64,000 nt of DNA from JBCCJA01 sp039045975 (GTDB lineage: Bacteria > Planctomycetota > Planctomycetia > Planctomycetales > Planctomycetaceae): positions 1 through 64,000 of the forward strand of contig JBCCJA010000002.1 in the NCBI GenBank assembly GCA_039045975.1, written 5' to 3'. A model generated the notes under the pieces. That model searched no databases. It saw only the letters and a program-made list of their open reading frames with translations, and had not been told where the DNA came from. Both the position numbers and the translations under genes were made by a program. Positions within the stretch are counted from its first letter, which is position 1. Every line of letters starts with the position of its first letter. Positions 56,031 to 64,000 of the stretch are shown here, in pieces.

Positions 56031-58388
56031 ATGGCTTTGCAGCGTTGCCCGTCGTGTAAGGCGTCCGTCCTCGAAGAAAATCCGACGGTGTGCCCGTTCT
56101 GCGGGGCACCGATGGGCGACGGTGCGGCGAAGGCGGAGGTCGCCGAGCCGGCGGCGGAGGTGTCGGCCGTCGCGGCGAAACCGGCCGCCCGCCTGAGGGC
56201 GGAGCCTGCCCGTCGTGAAGAGGCCGCCAAACCGATCGCCCTCGCCCGGCGGCCGACGAAGGAGCGGACGACGCGGGTCGTCTGCCCGATGTGCGACAAA
56301 GCCGGGTTTACCGCCGAAGACGTCTCCGGAAAGTCGGTGCGGTGCGTCGACCCCGCCTGTTCCGTGCCGGTGTTCGTCGTCCCGCGTACGTCCGTCCCGA
56401 CGACGGCGTCGGCCCCGAAAAAATCGTCGAACAAGGGGGCGATCGTCCTGGCGATCGTCGCGACGACGTTGATCTTGGCCGGCGCCGGCGGGCTGTTCGC
56501 GTTCCTGCGTCTCGAGCGGGACGCGATCGAACAGGTCGACGACGGCCCGCCGTCACCGCCGCCGGTCCGACCGGTCGAGCCGGAGCCCGAGCCCGTCGAC
56601 GACGAACCGTCCCAACCTGTGGTCGCCGACACCGGGCCCGACCTCGACGCCTACGAACAACTGCTTGACCGGTCGTTGGAGCGGGTCGCGGCCCTCCCGC
56701 GTGTCGTGAAAATACCGACGCTGCTGCCGGTCTTACGGCGGGACGCGGCCGTGACGCTCGCCCGGGCCGGCAGGCTCGATGAGGCGGACGATCAGATCGA
56801 CGCGCTGCGGACACTCGACGTGCCCTACTTCCTTGTCGAGGCGTTCGTCGCGCGGTCCGAGGCGGAGCCGGACGGGGCGGTCTCGGCCGTGCTGTTCGAC
56901 GAGGCGTTCGAACTCATGGAACAGATCCCCCCCCGGGGGCGAGACGGCGTCGCGGCCGCGGTGTCGTTGATGACGTCCTCGGCGGTGCGGACGGACGGGC
57001 CTCGGGTCGAACGGTTGCTCGGAATGATGTCCGATCCGGAAGCCGCGGCTCACGCCGTGACGCGACGCCGGGCGGCCGCGATCTTCGACTTCGATTTCGT
57101 CCGGGCGGCGGCCTCCGAGCCGGTCGGCGGCTACACCGATCCGCTGCTCGTCTCCGGCGTGTGGGCACTCTCAGCCCGGGACGTCGGCCGAGAAGAGATC
57201 GCGTCGTGGGGTGATCTGGCCGCCGGCGGGAGGCCCAGCCGCGACCTTTTCGTCGCGCAGGCCGAGTGGCTCGTCGCGGGCGGCGGCGGTGTCGAGGACC
57301 TCGGCGCGATCGCCGGTCCGGCCGACGCGGCCCGCCTGGCCGGGCTCGCGCGGGCGGCCTTCGTCGCGAAACGGGCCGGTCGCGAGGCGGCGACGGTCAC
57401 CGTCGCCGTCGCCGAGGCGGTGGCGGTGTTCGACCCGCTCGTGTCTCCGGAGGAGGTGGTCTTCGACCTCTCTCTGGAAGGCCTCTATCGGGAGACGCCG
57501 GTGGGCCCGGCGGACGCCGTCGGCCGCGCGACCGCTTTCGCCGAAGCCGCCCGGGCGTTCGCCGCCTGTGGCGACGCGGAGCGAGCGATCACTGCGTTCA
57601 ACCGGGCCGTCGCCTGGGCCCGCGTGGCCGGGCCCTCGCCGAAGACTGTCGCGACGCTCACCGACGAACTCGAGCGGGACCGCTTCGGCGTCGAGCGGGC
57701 CCTGGCCGACGCGGTCGGCAAACGCACGACCGACGAACGCCGTAACGCAGCCAACCGTTATCGCCGGCATCTCCGCGACGCCGAGGCGGCCGCGGCGAAA
57801 AGACAGGCCGCCCTGTACGACGTCTTCGAGGCCGTCGTCGCGTTCCCGGAACTTCACGAGCAGATCGGCCTTGCCTTGGCCGAGGCTGCGGACGATCGGC
57901 TCGGCGTCGGGACCGACGCTTGGAGGATCCGCGCCGTCGCGGCGTCTGCCGAGTCTCCCGTGGCAGACGCCGATGAAAGGCTGCCTGTCGAAGCGCGGCT
58001 GGCGGCCGACCTCGCCGAGGCGGTCGGCGACGGTGACGGGGCTTTGGCGGCGGACCTTGTGAACGAAGTCGCGGTCGAGGCCGTCGCCGATAGGGCGGTG
58101 GCGAAACAGAGCACGCTCGCGGCCTTCGGGCTGCTCGCGCGGGGCGACGAACGGGAACTGCGGGCGTTCGTCCGCGGTCTCGAAGACCCGCTGCAGAAGG
58201 CCCCCGTGGTCGAAGACGTGGCCGCCCGGGCGACGTGGATCGGTACCCCGGAAGCGGCCGAGGCGTTCGTGCTCGACCGACGGGTCGACCCGACGACGAA
58301 GTTTGCCGCGTGCCGGGGGATCGTCACGGCGACCACCCGGCTGCTCGAAAAATTCCGCGCCGAGGCCGCCGCATCAACCACCGACTGA
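56031..58388 (+). CDS. Zinc-ribbon membrane-anchored helical-repeat protein of unknown function
   Basis: The 785-residue protein begins with a zinc ribbon (CPSCKASVLEENPTVCPFCG, residues 6-25), a second Cys pair region (CPMCDKAGF ... CVDPAC, about 85-110), a single membrane helix (AIVLAIVATTLILAGAGGLFAFL, about 137-160), a Pro/Glu-rich spacer, and some 580 residues of Ala-rich helices that resemble TPR-like repeats. The layout suggests a cytoplasmic Zn domain and an extracytoplasmic helical solenoid. ATG at 56031. It is a common planctomycete design with no assigned role. Confidence 0.75.
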   Translation: MALQRCPSCKASVLEENPTVCPFCGAPMGDGAAKAEVAEPAAEVSAVAAKPAARLRAEPARREEAAKPIALARRPTKERTTRVVCPMCDKAGFTAEDVSGKSVRCVDPACSVPVFVVPRTSVPTTASAPKKSSNKGAIVLAIVATTLILAGAGGLFAFLRLERDAIEQVDDGPPSPPPVRPVEPEPEPVDDEPSQPVVADTGPDLDAYEQLLDRSLERVAALPRVVKIPTLLPVLRRDAAVTLARAGRLDEADDQIDALRTLDVPYFLVEAFVARSEAEPDGAVSAVLFDEAFELMEQIPPRGRDGVAAAVSLMTSSAVRTDGPRVERLLGMMSDPEAAAHAVTRRRAAAIFDFDFVRAAASEPVGGYTDPLLVSGVWALSARDVGREEIASWGDLAAGGRPSRDLFVAQAEWLVAGGGGVEDLGAIAGPADAARLAGLARAAFVAKRAGREAATVTVAVAEAVAVFDPLVSPEEVVFDLSLEGLYRETPVGPADAVGRATAFAEAARAFAACGDAERAITAFNRAVAWARVAGPSPKTVATLTDELERDRFGVERALADAVGKRTTDERRNAANRYRRHLRDAEAAAAKRQAALYDVFEAVVAFPELHEQIGLALAEAADDRLGVGTDAWRIRAVAASAESPVADADERLPVEARLAADLAEAVGDGDGALAADLVNEVAVEAVADRAVAKQSTLAAFGLLARGDERELRAFVRGLEDPLQKAPVVEDVAARATWIGTPEAAEAFVLDRRVDPTTKFAACRGIVTATTRLLEKFRAEAAASTTD

Positions 58389-58538
58389 AGTAATCCCTTT
58401 GTGACCCGGCGTTTGCGGGCCCTCTGTCGCTGTGGCTAACGTTTAGCGGTTGCAGCGGCGAGACGGCGGCGCCCGGGACGGGCGTACTCCGAGACCGCCG
58501 GTCAGCCGCGCACCTCTGACTAATCTGACTAAGTCGAT

Positions 58539-60176
58539 ATGCGACCGAAGTTCCTCACCCTACTCTGTCTTTGGACGCTGTCGGCGTCGGCCCCGGCGGC
58601 GGAGATCGACCCCGCGGCCGCGCCGAAGTGCGCCGCGGTCGTCAAGAACTCGGAGCTGTCGCTCGACCTGATCCGGGAGACCGTCGAGCTCGGCCCTGCC
58701 GGCGACCGCTCCCACGCGGGAAGTCTCTGCGAGCTCGTCGACGTCTTCCTGATCGGTGTCGACACACAGTCGCCAGTGCGGATCGACTTTCTGACGGCAC
58801 ACGAGCCGACGCGGTCACGGATGGTCGTGCCCGTACCCCAGGCCGACTTCAAAGACTTCCTATTCAACAACCTCGTGCCGTCCGGCATTCCCGTGCTGAA
58901 GATCGGCGGGGACGGGAAGAAGTTTCGGCTCGGCGGCGGTAAAGGCGACGCGTTCGACGGCTACATGAGTTACGACTCGGCCGCCGGCGAGGCCGTCATC
59001 GTCGAGGCCGAGGAAGATCTCGCCGCGGACGTGCTCCCGCCGATCACGCTCGAGAAGGGCACCGATGCGGCGATCCGGTTCGAGTCGACGCCAGACGGGC
59101 TCGCGGCCCGCCGGACACGTTACGTCGAGTCGAAACAGAAGACGCTCGACGACCTCAGGCCGCGGAAGGGCGAGACGAAGGCCGAGTTCGCACTGCGAAA
59201 GCTGCTCACGGGCAACCGGCTCGACGACTACGCGCAGTTTTATGCCGAAGCGGCCGAGGCGGCCGCGAGTGTCTCGTTCGACTTCGAACAGTCGACGGCG
59301 GCTTCGAAAGTCTTTCTGAAGCCGCACCCCGGAACCCCGTTGGCCGACGCGATGGCGGCGGTCGAAGACCGCGGCAGCCTGTTCGGCGGCGTCGCGTCGG
59401 TCGGCACGACGGTCTGCTTCGGTCGGCTCGACTGGCTGATTTCGGAGGACCGGAAGCCGCGGTGGGACGCGACGCTCGCGGCTTATCGCCCGGTTCTCAT
59501 CGAATCGCTCCTGGAGAACACGGCCGACGAGGCCGGGACGACCGCTGCGGTCGACGCGGCCGTCGCCCACTTCGAGAAGGTCATCGATTACGGCCATCTT
59601 GACGGCGTAGCCGACTGGTCGGCCTCGCCCTCCGGCGAGACGCTGGCGGTCGCGTTCCGCACCGTCGATGCCGGGTCGCTCGCCGCCGCGGTGCGGGCCC
59701 TCGGGTCGACGACGATGGCGGACATCGTGTCCGAACAGTCGGCCGACGGAACTTCGACGTTCGAGCTGGTGCTCGATCAGGCCCGCTTCGACGGCTTCGC
59801 CGAGTCGTTCGGCTCGCGGGAGATGACGCTGCGGATCGGACCGGAGTTTTCGGTGCTGACCGCGGGCGTCGACCGGGCGTCCCGGCTGGAGGACGTCGTT
59901 TCGCAGGTCTCCGACGTCGACCCGGATCCCGACGCCCTCGTGCGGTTCCGGGGCCAACTCGGGCGTCTGCTGCCGGCCGTCAGGGCGTTGCAGACCGAAA
60001 TCGTTTCTTCCGGTTCACGGGCGTTGTTCGACGCCGCGATCGCCGCCGGGGACGACACGGTCGAATTCGACCTCGACTGCGACGGCACGGAGGTGATCGG
60101 CGGGATGACGGTCAACTCGGCCCTACTCGACTTCGCTGGGCGTCTGCTCGTGAGGTTCTCCAAAGAGAACCTCTGA
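58539..60176 (+). CDS. Exported protein of unknown function
   Basis: The 545-residue protein has a signal peptide (LTLLCLWTLSASAPAAE, cleavage about residue 21) and a mature part without membrane helices or a catalytic motif that I recognise. Two Cys occur early in the mature sequence and it contains repeated alpha/beta segments (VLKIGGDGKKFRLGG; MTLRIGPEFSVLTAG). ATG at 58539. It may be co-transcribed with the preceding gene (150-base gap). It ends three bases from the convergent GNAT-like gene. Confidence 0.7.
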   Translation: MRPKFLTLLCLWTLSASAPAAEIDPAAAPKCAAVVKNSELSLDLIRETVELGPAGDRSHAGSLCELVDVFLIGVDTQSPVRIDFLTAHEPTRSRMVVPVPQADFKDFLFNNLVPSGIPVLKIGGDGKKFRLGGGKGDAFDGYMSYDSAAGEAVIVEAEEDLAADVLPPITLEKGTDAAIRFESTPDGLAARRTRYVESKQKTLDDLRPRKGETKAEFALRKLLTGNRLDDYAQFYAEAAEAAASVSFDFEQSTAASKVFLKPHPGTPLADAMAAVEDRGSLFGGVASVGTTVCFGRLDWLISEDRKPRWDATLAAYRPVLIESLLENTADEAGTTAAVDAAVAHFEKVIDYGHLDGVADWSASPSGETLAVAFRTVDAGSLAAAVRALGSTTMADIVSEQSADGTSTFELVLDQARFDGFAESFGSREMTLRIGPEFSVLTAGVDRASRLEDVVSQVSDVDPDPDALVRFRGQLGRLLPAVRALQTEIVSSGSRALFDAAIAAGDDTVEFDLDCDGTEVIGGMTVNSALLDFAGRLLVRFSKENL

Positions 60177-60179
60177 CGG

Positions 60180-61283
60180 TCAGCCGACGACCTGCAACTT
60201 CGGCACGGCGGCCGACCGGTTCGAGCCGCCGAAGATGTGTCCGGCCCTGTCGGCGAACCGTCGCATCTGGGCCCGTGCGTTCAGCGGGGCGTAATGACGC
60301 CGGGCGATGGACGGCCTCAGCCGCTGCTCCCAGCCGTGGCAGGGATGTGTCGGCCGCCAAGGCCACGTGATCGACGTGTCGCCGCGGTCGCGTGCCGCCT
60401 CCACGAGCCGCCGGACGAACTCGAGCCGGTCCGCCTCATCGACCGCCGCGTCGGCCATGCCGCCGAGCGAGCGGAGGGTGTCGCCCTCTTTCAGGCCGAC
60501 ATGGGCGGCGATCGGCCGCCCGTCACGCCTCAGAATGGCCAAGTCGAGGTCGTGCCCGTCGGCCATCGCCGCGTCGACGATCGCCGTCAGCAGCGGTCGC
60601 TGCCGCCCGGCGACGACAAGCCCCATCGCCTCTTCGGTCAGATCCGAACCGATCGCAGAGAACGCGGAGGCGCGCGTGTGGTCGAACGTGAGGCCGGCCG
60701 CGTGGCCGCCCTGCTCGGCGTAATGCAGGGAACGGAAGAACGCCAACCGCGTCTCGGTCTCGGCGGCTCCGACGACGTCGACCCACCGCGTCTCGGTCGA
60801 CAGCGACGCGACCGGCGTCCGCTCGACGGTGTCGAATTTCATCTTCGTCAGACGCAGCGCGACGTCGGCCCGTCGGGACGACGTCGCCCCGTCGGCGGTC
60901 GGCGGCTCGTCGAGCTCGAGGATGTCCCAGTCACGCCGGGCGGTCGACAGGTGCCTGACGGCGGTCATCAGTGACGCCGCCTGATCGCGTCCGACCGGTC
61001 CGCCCGCGAGCCCGAAACCGTGCGGGCCCCAGCCGAGCGTCACGGCCCGCCCGTTGCCGCGGCCGCGTGAGAGCACGAGCGGCACGATCCCGACCGGCTC
61101 GCCGCCGTGTTCGACGACGAGGCAGCGGATTCCGATCACGCTCGGGTCGTGTGCCGCGAACGCCCGGAAGCACCCCAGCGAGCGGGCGAATCCGCCGTCG
61201 CGTGTCTCTGCGAGCAGTCGGCACCAAGTCTCTTCTAGGTCGGTGAGGTTTTCGAGGCGGTCGATGACGGTGACGCGTGGCAC
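60180..61283 (-). CDS. GNAT-fold acyltransferase-like protein (CelD/BioF2-like)
   Basis: The 367-residue protein has the two-lobed FemAB/CelD-like acyltransferase layout: an N-terminal segment TWCRLLAETRDGGFARSLGCFRAF, VVEHGGEPVGIVPLVLSR, and a C-terminal lobe with LAILRRDGRPIAAHVGLKEGDTL. Substrate is unknown; such proteins add acyl groups to sugars, amino acids or peptides. GTG start at 61283 with GAGGAG. Divergent from oleC across 263 bases, so the two could share regulation. Confidence 0.75.
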   Translation of the reverse strand: MPRVTVIDRLENLTDLEETWCRLLAETRDGGFARSLGCFRAFAAHDPSVIGIRCLVVEHGGEPVGIVPLVLSRGRGNGRAVTLGWGPHGFGLAGGPVGRDQAASLMTAVRHLSTARRDWDILELDEPPTADGATSSRRADVALRLTKMKFDTVERTPVASLSTETRWVDVVGAAETETRLAFFRSLHYAEQGGHAAGLTFDHTRASAFSAIGSDLTEEAMGLVVAGRQRPLLTAIVDAAMADGHDLDLAILRRDGRPIAAHVGLKEGDTLRSLGGMADAAVDEADRLEFVRRLVEAARDRGDTSITWPWRPTHPCHGWEQRLRPSIARRHYAPLNARAQMRRFADRAGHIFGGSNRSAAVPKLQVVG

Positions 61284-61437
61284 GGCGGCTCCTCGGCTCG
61301 GATGCGGACGGTACCGACCGGTAACGCATTCCCGGTGCCGAACCGGGCCGACGACGCCGGAATCGGGGCCGGGGGCCGTACGACCGTTACAGGCCGCACG
61401 GATCGCTGCCGGTCGGCATCACGCGATGTCGCCGGCA

Positions 61438-61462
61438 GGCAACACGTCGCGTCCGTGTTGCC
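61438..61462. promoter_or_regulatory. Inverted repeat upstream of oleC
   Basis: GGCAACACG (61438-61446) and CGTGTTGCC (61454-61462) are perfect 9-base arms around a 7-base loop, about 85 bases before the oleC start, in the region shared with the divergent acyltransferase gene. It could bind a dimeric regulator of both genes or form an mRNA leader stem. Confidence 0.45.
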
Positions 61463-61546
61463 CGAAAGCCACGCCCGTCTCGGTGGCGTCGGCCGGGCGG
61501 CCGACCTAGCGTCTCGGTCCCGACGCCTTGAGGTCTGCCCGCCGCC

Positions 61547-63235
61547 GTGCCTGCCGCCGAACCGTCTCTCCCGCCCGTCACGAACATCGCGCAGTTGTGT
61601 CGGCACTGGGCCGAGCGGACGCCCGACGTGGAAGCCGTCGTGCGGGTCGGGCAGGGCCCGTCGCCGACGCGGATCGTGACGTTCCGTGAACTCGACGAAC
61701 GGGTCGATCGGATCGCGGCGGGGCTCGTCGCCCGCGGCTTCGGTCGGGGCAACCGCGTCGCGCTGATGGTCCGTGACGGCCTCGAATTCATCACGCTGAC
61801 GTTCGCGTTGTTCCGCGTCGGGGCCGTCATCGTGCTGATCGACCCGGGCATGGGCGTGCGGCCGATGTTGGACTGTCTCGCGTCGGTGCGGCCCGACGGG
61901 TTCGTCGGCGTCCGGGCCGCGCACGTCGCCCGGTGGCTGTCGTTCGGGAAATTTCCGCGGGCCTCGAAAAACGTCTGCGTCGGCCCGGGCCTGCCGGGGG
62001 TCGTCAATCTGCGGGAGGTAGAGCGAGTCGATGCCGTCTCTACGGCCGAGGCCGAGGGCGGCGAGGCGGCGATCATCTTCACCAGCGGCAGCACCGGCCC
62101 GGCGAAGGGCGTGCTCTACGAGCACCGGATGTTCGCCGCCCAGGTGCGGATGATCCGCGACGAGTACGACATCCGCCCCGGCACACGCGACCTGCCCTGC
62201 TTCCCGCTGTTCGGCCTGTTCAACGTCGGCATGGGCGTCACGAGCGTGATCCCGCCGATCGACATGGCGAAGCCGGCGAAGGCCGATCCGGCCGTCATCG
62301 TCGATACGGTCAATCGGTTCGGCTGCATCTCGGCGTACGCCTCCCCGGCGATCTGGCGGAACGTGACGCGGTACTGTCGGGACGGGAAGGGCGATATTAA
62401 ACGTCTGCGGCAGGTCGTCTCGGCGGGCGCCCCCGTCCCGCCGGTCGCGATCCGACAATTGAGAGAGTGCCTGTCGGGCGACGCGGAAATTCACACGCCC
62501 TACGGCGCGACCGAATGCCTGCCGATTTCGACGATCAGCGGCACCGAGATCGCGACGGAGACCGGCGACCGCACTGAACACGGCCACGGCACCTGTGTCG
62601 GACGCATGTTCGACGGCGTCCAAATTAAAGTGATCGAACCGTTCGACGGACCGATCGGCAGCATCTCCGAAATTAAAGAATTGCTGACGGGCGAGATCGG
62701 CGAGGTGATAATTAAGAGTCCGTCTGCGACACACGAGTACGTCGACCGCCCCGACGCGACGGCTGCGGCGAAGATCCCCAACGGGGACGGGTTTTGGCAC
62801 CGCATGGGGGACATGGGCTACGTCGACGAAAGCGGGCGGTTGTGGTTTTGCGGGCGCAAGGCTCACGTCGTCCACATGGCCAACGGACCGCTTTATCCTG
62901 TGATGGTCGAGGGCATCCTGGTGTCGGTCGCCGCCGAACGACGCGGTGATTGGACCCCGTTCCCTGTCGCCGGTCACGGTGCCGAAGGTGCGGCCACGGC
63001 GGTCGCCGTGCCCGGACCGGCGGCGCCCGGGTTCGGGCGGTTAGTCGTGCAGCAAAGCGTGGCACGCGACGCACGGCGGCAGGTCGAGAGGCTCGGCGCG
63101 ATCTTGCACGACACCGCGATACCGGTAGACGCACGGCACAACACGAAAGTTCGCAGGGAACTGCTCACTCTGTCGGCAGAGAAGCATCCCGGCCGAATCG
63201 AGCCCTTGAGCCTTAATTCGGACGCCGACGTATGA
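61547..63235 (+). CDS. oleC: Olefin beta-lactone synthetase OleC (AMP-dependent synthetase family)
   Basis: The 562-residue ANL-family enzyme has the ATP-binding loop FTSGSTGPAKGVLYEH near residue 182, TPYGATECLPI, EIGEVIIKSP, and WHRMGDMGYVDESGRLWFCGRKAHVV. These agree with OleC, which converts a beta-hydroxy acid from OleD into a beta-lactone. The run up to the final Lys region looks shortened or altered (VRRELLTL near the C-terminus), as in OleC relatives. GTG start at 61547; ATG is not available in frame nearby. The stop overlaps the oleD start (ATGA). Confidence 0.87.
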   Translation: MPAAEPSLPPVTNIAQLCRHWAERTPDVEAVVRVGQGPSPTRIVTFRELDERVDRIAAGLVARGFGRGNRVALMVRDGLEFITLTFALFRVGAVIVLIDPGMGVRPMLDCLASVRPDGFVGVRAAHVARWLSFGKFPRASKNVCVGPGLPGVVNLREVERVDAVSTAEAEGGEAAIIFTSGSTGPAKGVLYEHRMFAAQVRMIRDEYDIRPGTRDLPCFPLFGLFNVGMGVTSVIPPIDMAKPAKADPAVIVDTVNRFGCISAYASPAIWRNVTRYCRDGKGDIKRLRQVVSAGAPVPPVAIRQLRECLSGDAEIHTPYGATECLPISTISGTEIATETGDRTEHGHGTCVGRMFDGVQIKVIEPFDGPIGSISEIKELLTGEIGEVIIKSPSATHEYVDRPDATAAAKIPNGDGFWHRMGDMGYVDESGRLWFCGRKAHVVHMANGPLYPVMVEGILVSVAAERRGDWTPFPVAGHGAEGAATAVAVPGPAAPGFGRLVVQQSVARDARRQVERLGAILHDTAIPVDARHNTKVRRELLTLSAEKHPGRIEPLSLNSDADV

Positions 63236-64000
63236 CGACCCTCGTGACTGGCGGAGGCGGTTTTCTCGGTCGGGCGATCGTCGAACGCCTGCTCGACCGT
63301 GGTGACTGTGTCCGTGTCTTCGCCCGGGGCGACTATCCGTGGGTCGCCGAGCGGGGAGGCGAGCTCGTTCGCGGTGATCTTAAGGATCGGTCCGCGGTGA
63401 ACGCGGCTTGTGGCGGCGTCGGTGTCGTGCATCACGTCGCCGCGGTTCCGGGCGTTTGGGGGCCGCGGGAGTTTTATTTCGACAACAACGTCCTCGGCAC
63501 GCGGAACCTGCTGGAGGCGAGCCGTGACGCGGGTGTCCAGAAATTTGTTTTCACTTCATCGCCCAGCGTCGTCTTCGACGGATCCGACCACGTCGAGGCC
63601 GACGAGTCGTTGCCGTATCCCGAAAAATATCTGTGCCACTATCCCGAGACGAAAGCGCTCGCCGAGCGGGACGTTCTTGCCGCGAACGGGGCGGGCGGGC
63701 TCGCGACGACGGCGTTGAGGCCGCATTTAATTTTTGGCCCGCGTGACCCGCATTTGATCCCGCGGGTGATCGCTCGGGCGAAGGCGGGCCGGCTGCGGCG
63801 GGTCGGCGACGGGACGAATGTCGTCTCCGTCAGTTATGTCGAGAATGTGGCGCAGGCTCATTTGCAGGCGGCCGATCGGCTTATGCCCGGTGCGCCGCAC
63901 GCCGGGAAGGCCTACTTCATCAATGAGCCTGAACCGGTCGTGCTGTGGGAGTGGGTCGACGAGTTGCTGACGACGGCCGGGCTCGCGCCCCGCCGGCGCG
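63232..64000 (+). CDS. oleD: OleD-like NAD(P)-dependent 2-alkyl-3-ketoacid reductase (partial, runs off window)
   Basis: The visible 256 residues are an extended short-chain dehydrogenase: LVTGGGGFLGRAIVERLL at the N-terminus, VHHVAAVPGVWG, FVFTSSPSVVFDG, and the YPETKALAE catalytic Tyr-x3-Lys pair near residue 138. RPHLIFGPRDPHLIPR is typical of OleD. In the pathway it reduces the 2-alkyl-3-keto acid made by OleA before OleC acts. Overlap with oleC implies co-translation. The C-terminal end is not in the window. Confidence 0.85.
   Translation, partial: MTTLVTGGGGFLGRAIVERLLDRGDCVRVFARGDYPWVAERGGELVRGDLKDRSAVNAACGGVGVVHHVAAVPGVWGPREFYFDNNVLGTRNLLEASRDAGVQKFVFTSSPSVVFDGSDHVEADESLPYPEKYLCHYPETKALAERDVLAANGAGGLATTALRPHLIFGPRDPHLIPRVIARAKAGRLRRVGDGTNVVSVSYVENVAQAHLQAADRLMPGAPHAGKAYFINEPEPVVLWEWVDELLTTAGLAPRRR

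Overview
This is a 64 kb stretch of a high-GC bacterial chromosome, almost certainly from the Planctomycetota (Planctomycetia). The evidence is the MoxR/DUF58/BatA-type VWA cluster, a HYExAFE-type protein beside hisS, a fused SecDF, rhomboid and M50-like membrane proteins with a shared C-terminal tail, OleB/OleC/OleD olefin genes, and the dense GTG/TTG-start, tightly overlapping gene style. Function calls are by recognition of motifs in translated sequence; no database search was run.

Layout: 1-5.5 kb, tail of a MoxR ATPase followed by DUF58, BatA-like and double-VWA membrane proteins (one operon). 5.6-16.8 kb, housekeeping: metY (-), a GT2 transferase, ftsH, a DEAD-box helicase with a long leader, a ZIP-like transporter, an OleB-type hydrolase coupled to bioF (-), an M24 peptidase and trxB (-). 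17-23.5 kb, panB, rarA, typA, msrA, pdxA (+). 23.6-30.1 kb, a minus-strand block: small protein, tsaB, uvrD/pcrA, accD, a histidine-phosphatase-like protein lacking its catalytic histidines, rpe and gap. 30.5-39.1 kb, a complete soluble chemosensory operon: cheA (Hpt, kinase, two CheW-like domains, receiver), cheW, a cytoplasmic receptor with an N-terminal globin-like domain and GAF domains, cheY, cheB, cheR. 39-45 kb, a left-handed beta-helix sugar-nucleotidyltransferase-like protein, then tgt-yajC-secDF (-). 45-56 kb, a small membrane protein, a type II secretion F protein (-), fabI, a GT9 transferase, rhomboid and a coiled-coil protein (-), a cysteine-cluster protein, hisS, a HYExAFE-like protein, a small membrane protein, a ketosynthase and an M50-like pseudo-protease (-). 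56-64 kb, two large planctomycete-type unknowns, a GNAT-fold protein (-), then oleC and the start of oleD, which runs off the window.

Four themes stand out. (1) At least seven long palindromic elements in two related styles lie in intergenic gaps, one supplying a gene's last codons and one abutting bioF where no normal start exists. A separate 26-bp sequence occurs identically inside the rarA reading frame and upstream of hisS. (2) The chemoreceptor appears to be a fusion of a haem-less globin-like domain to a GAF receptor through a linker that still carries hairpins and a near-ideal internal ribosome binding site. (3) Olefin genes are split: oleB with bioF at 12.4 kb, oleC-oleD at 61.5 kb, no oleA seen. 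(4) A textbook intrinsic terminator points into the trxB leader.
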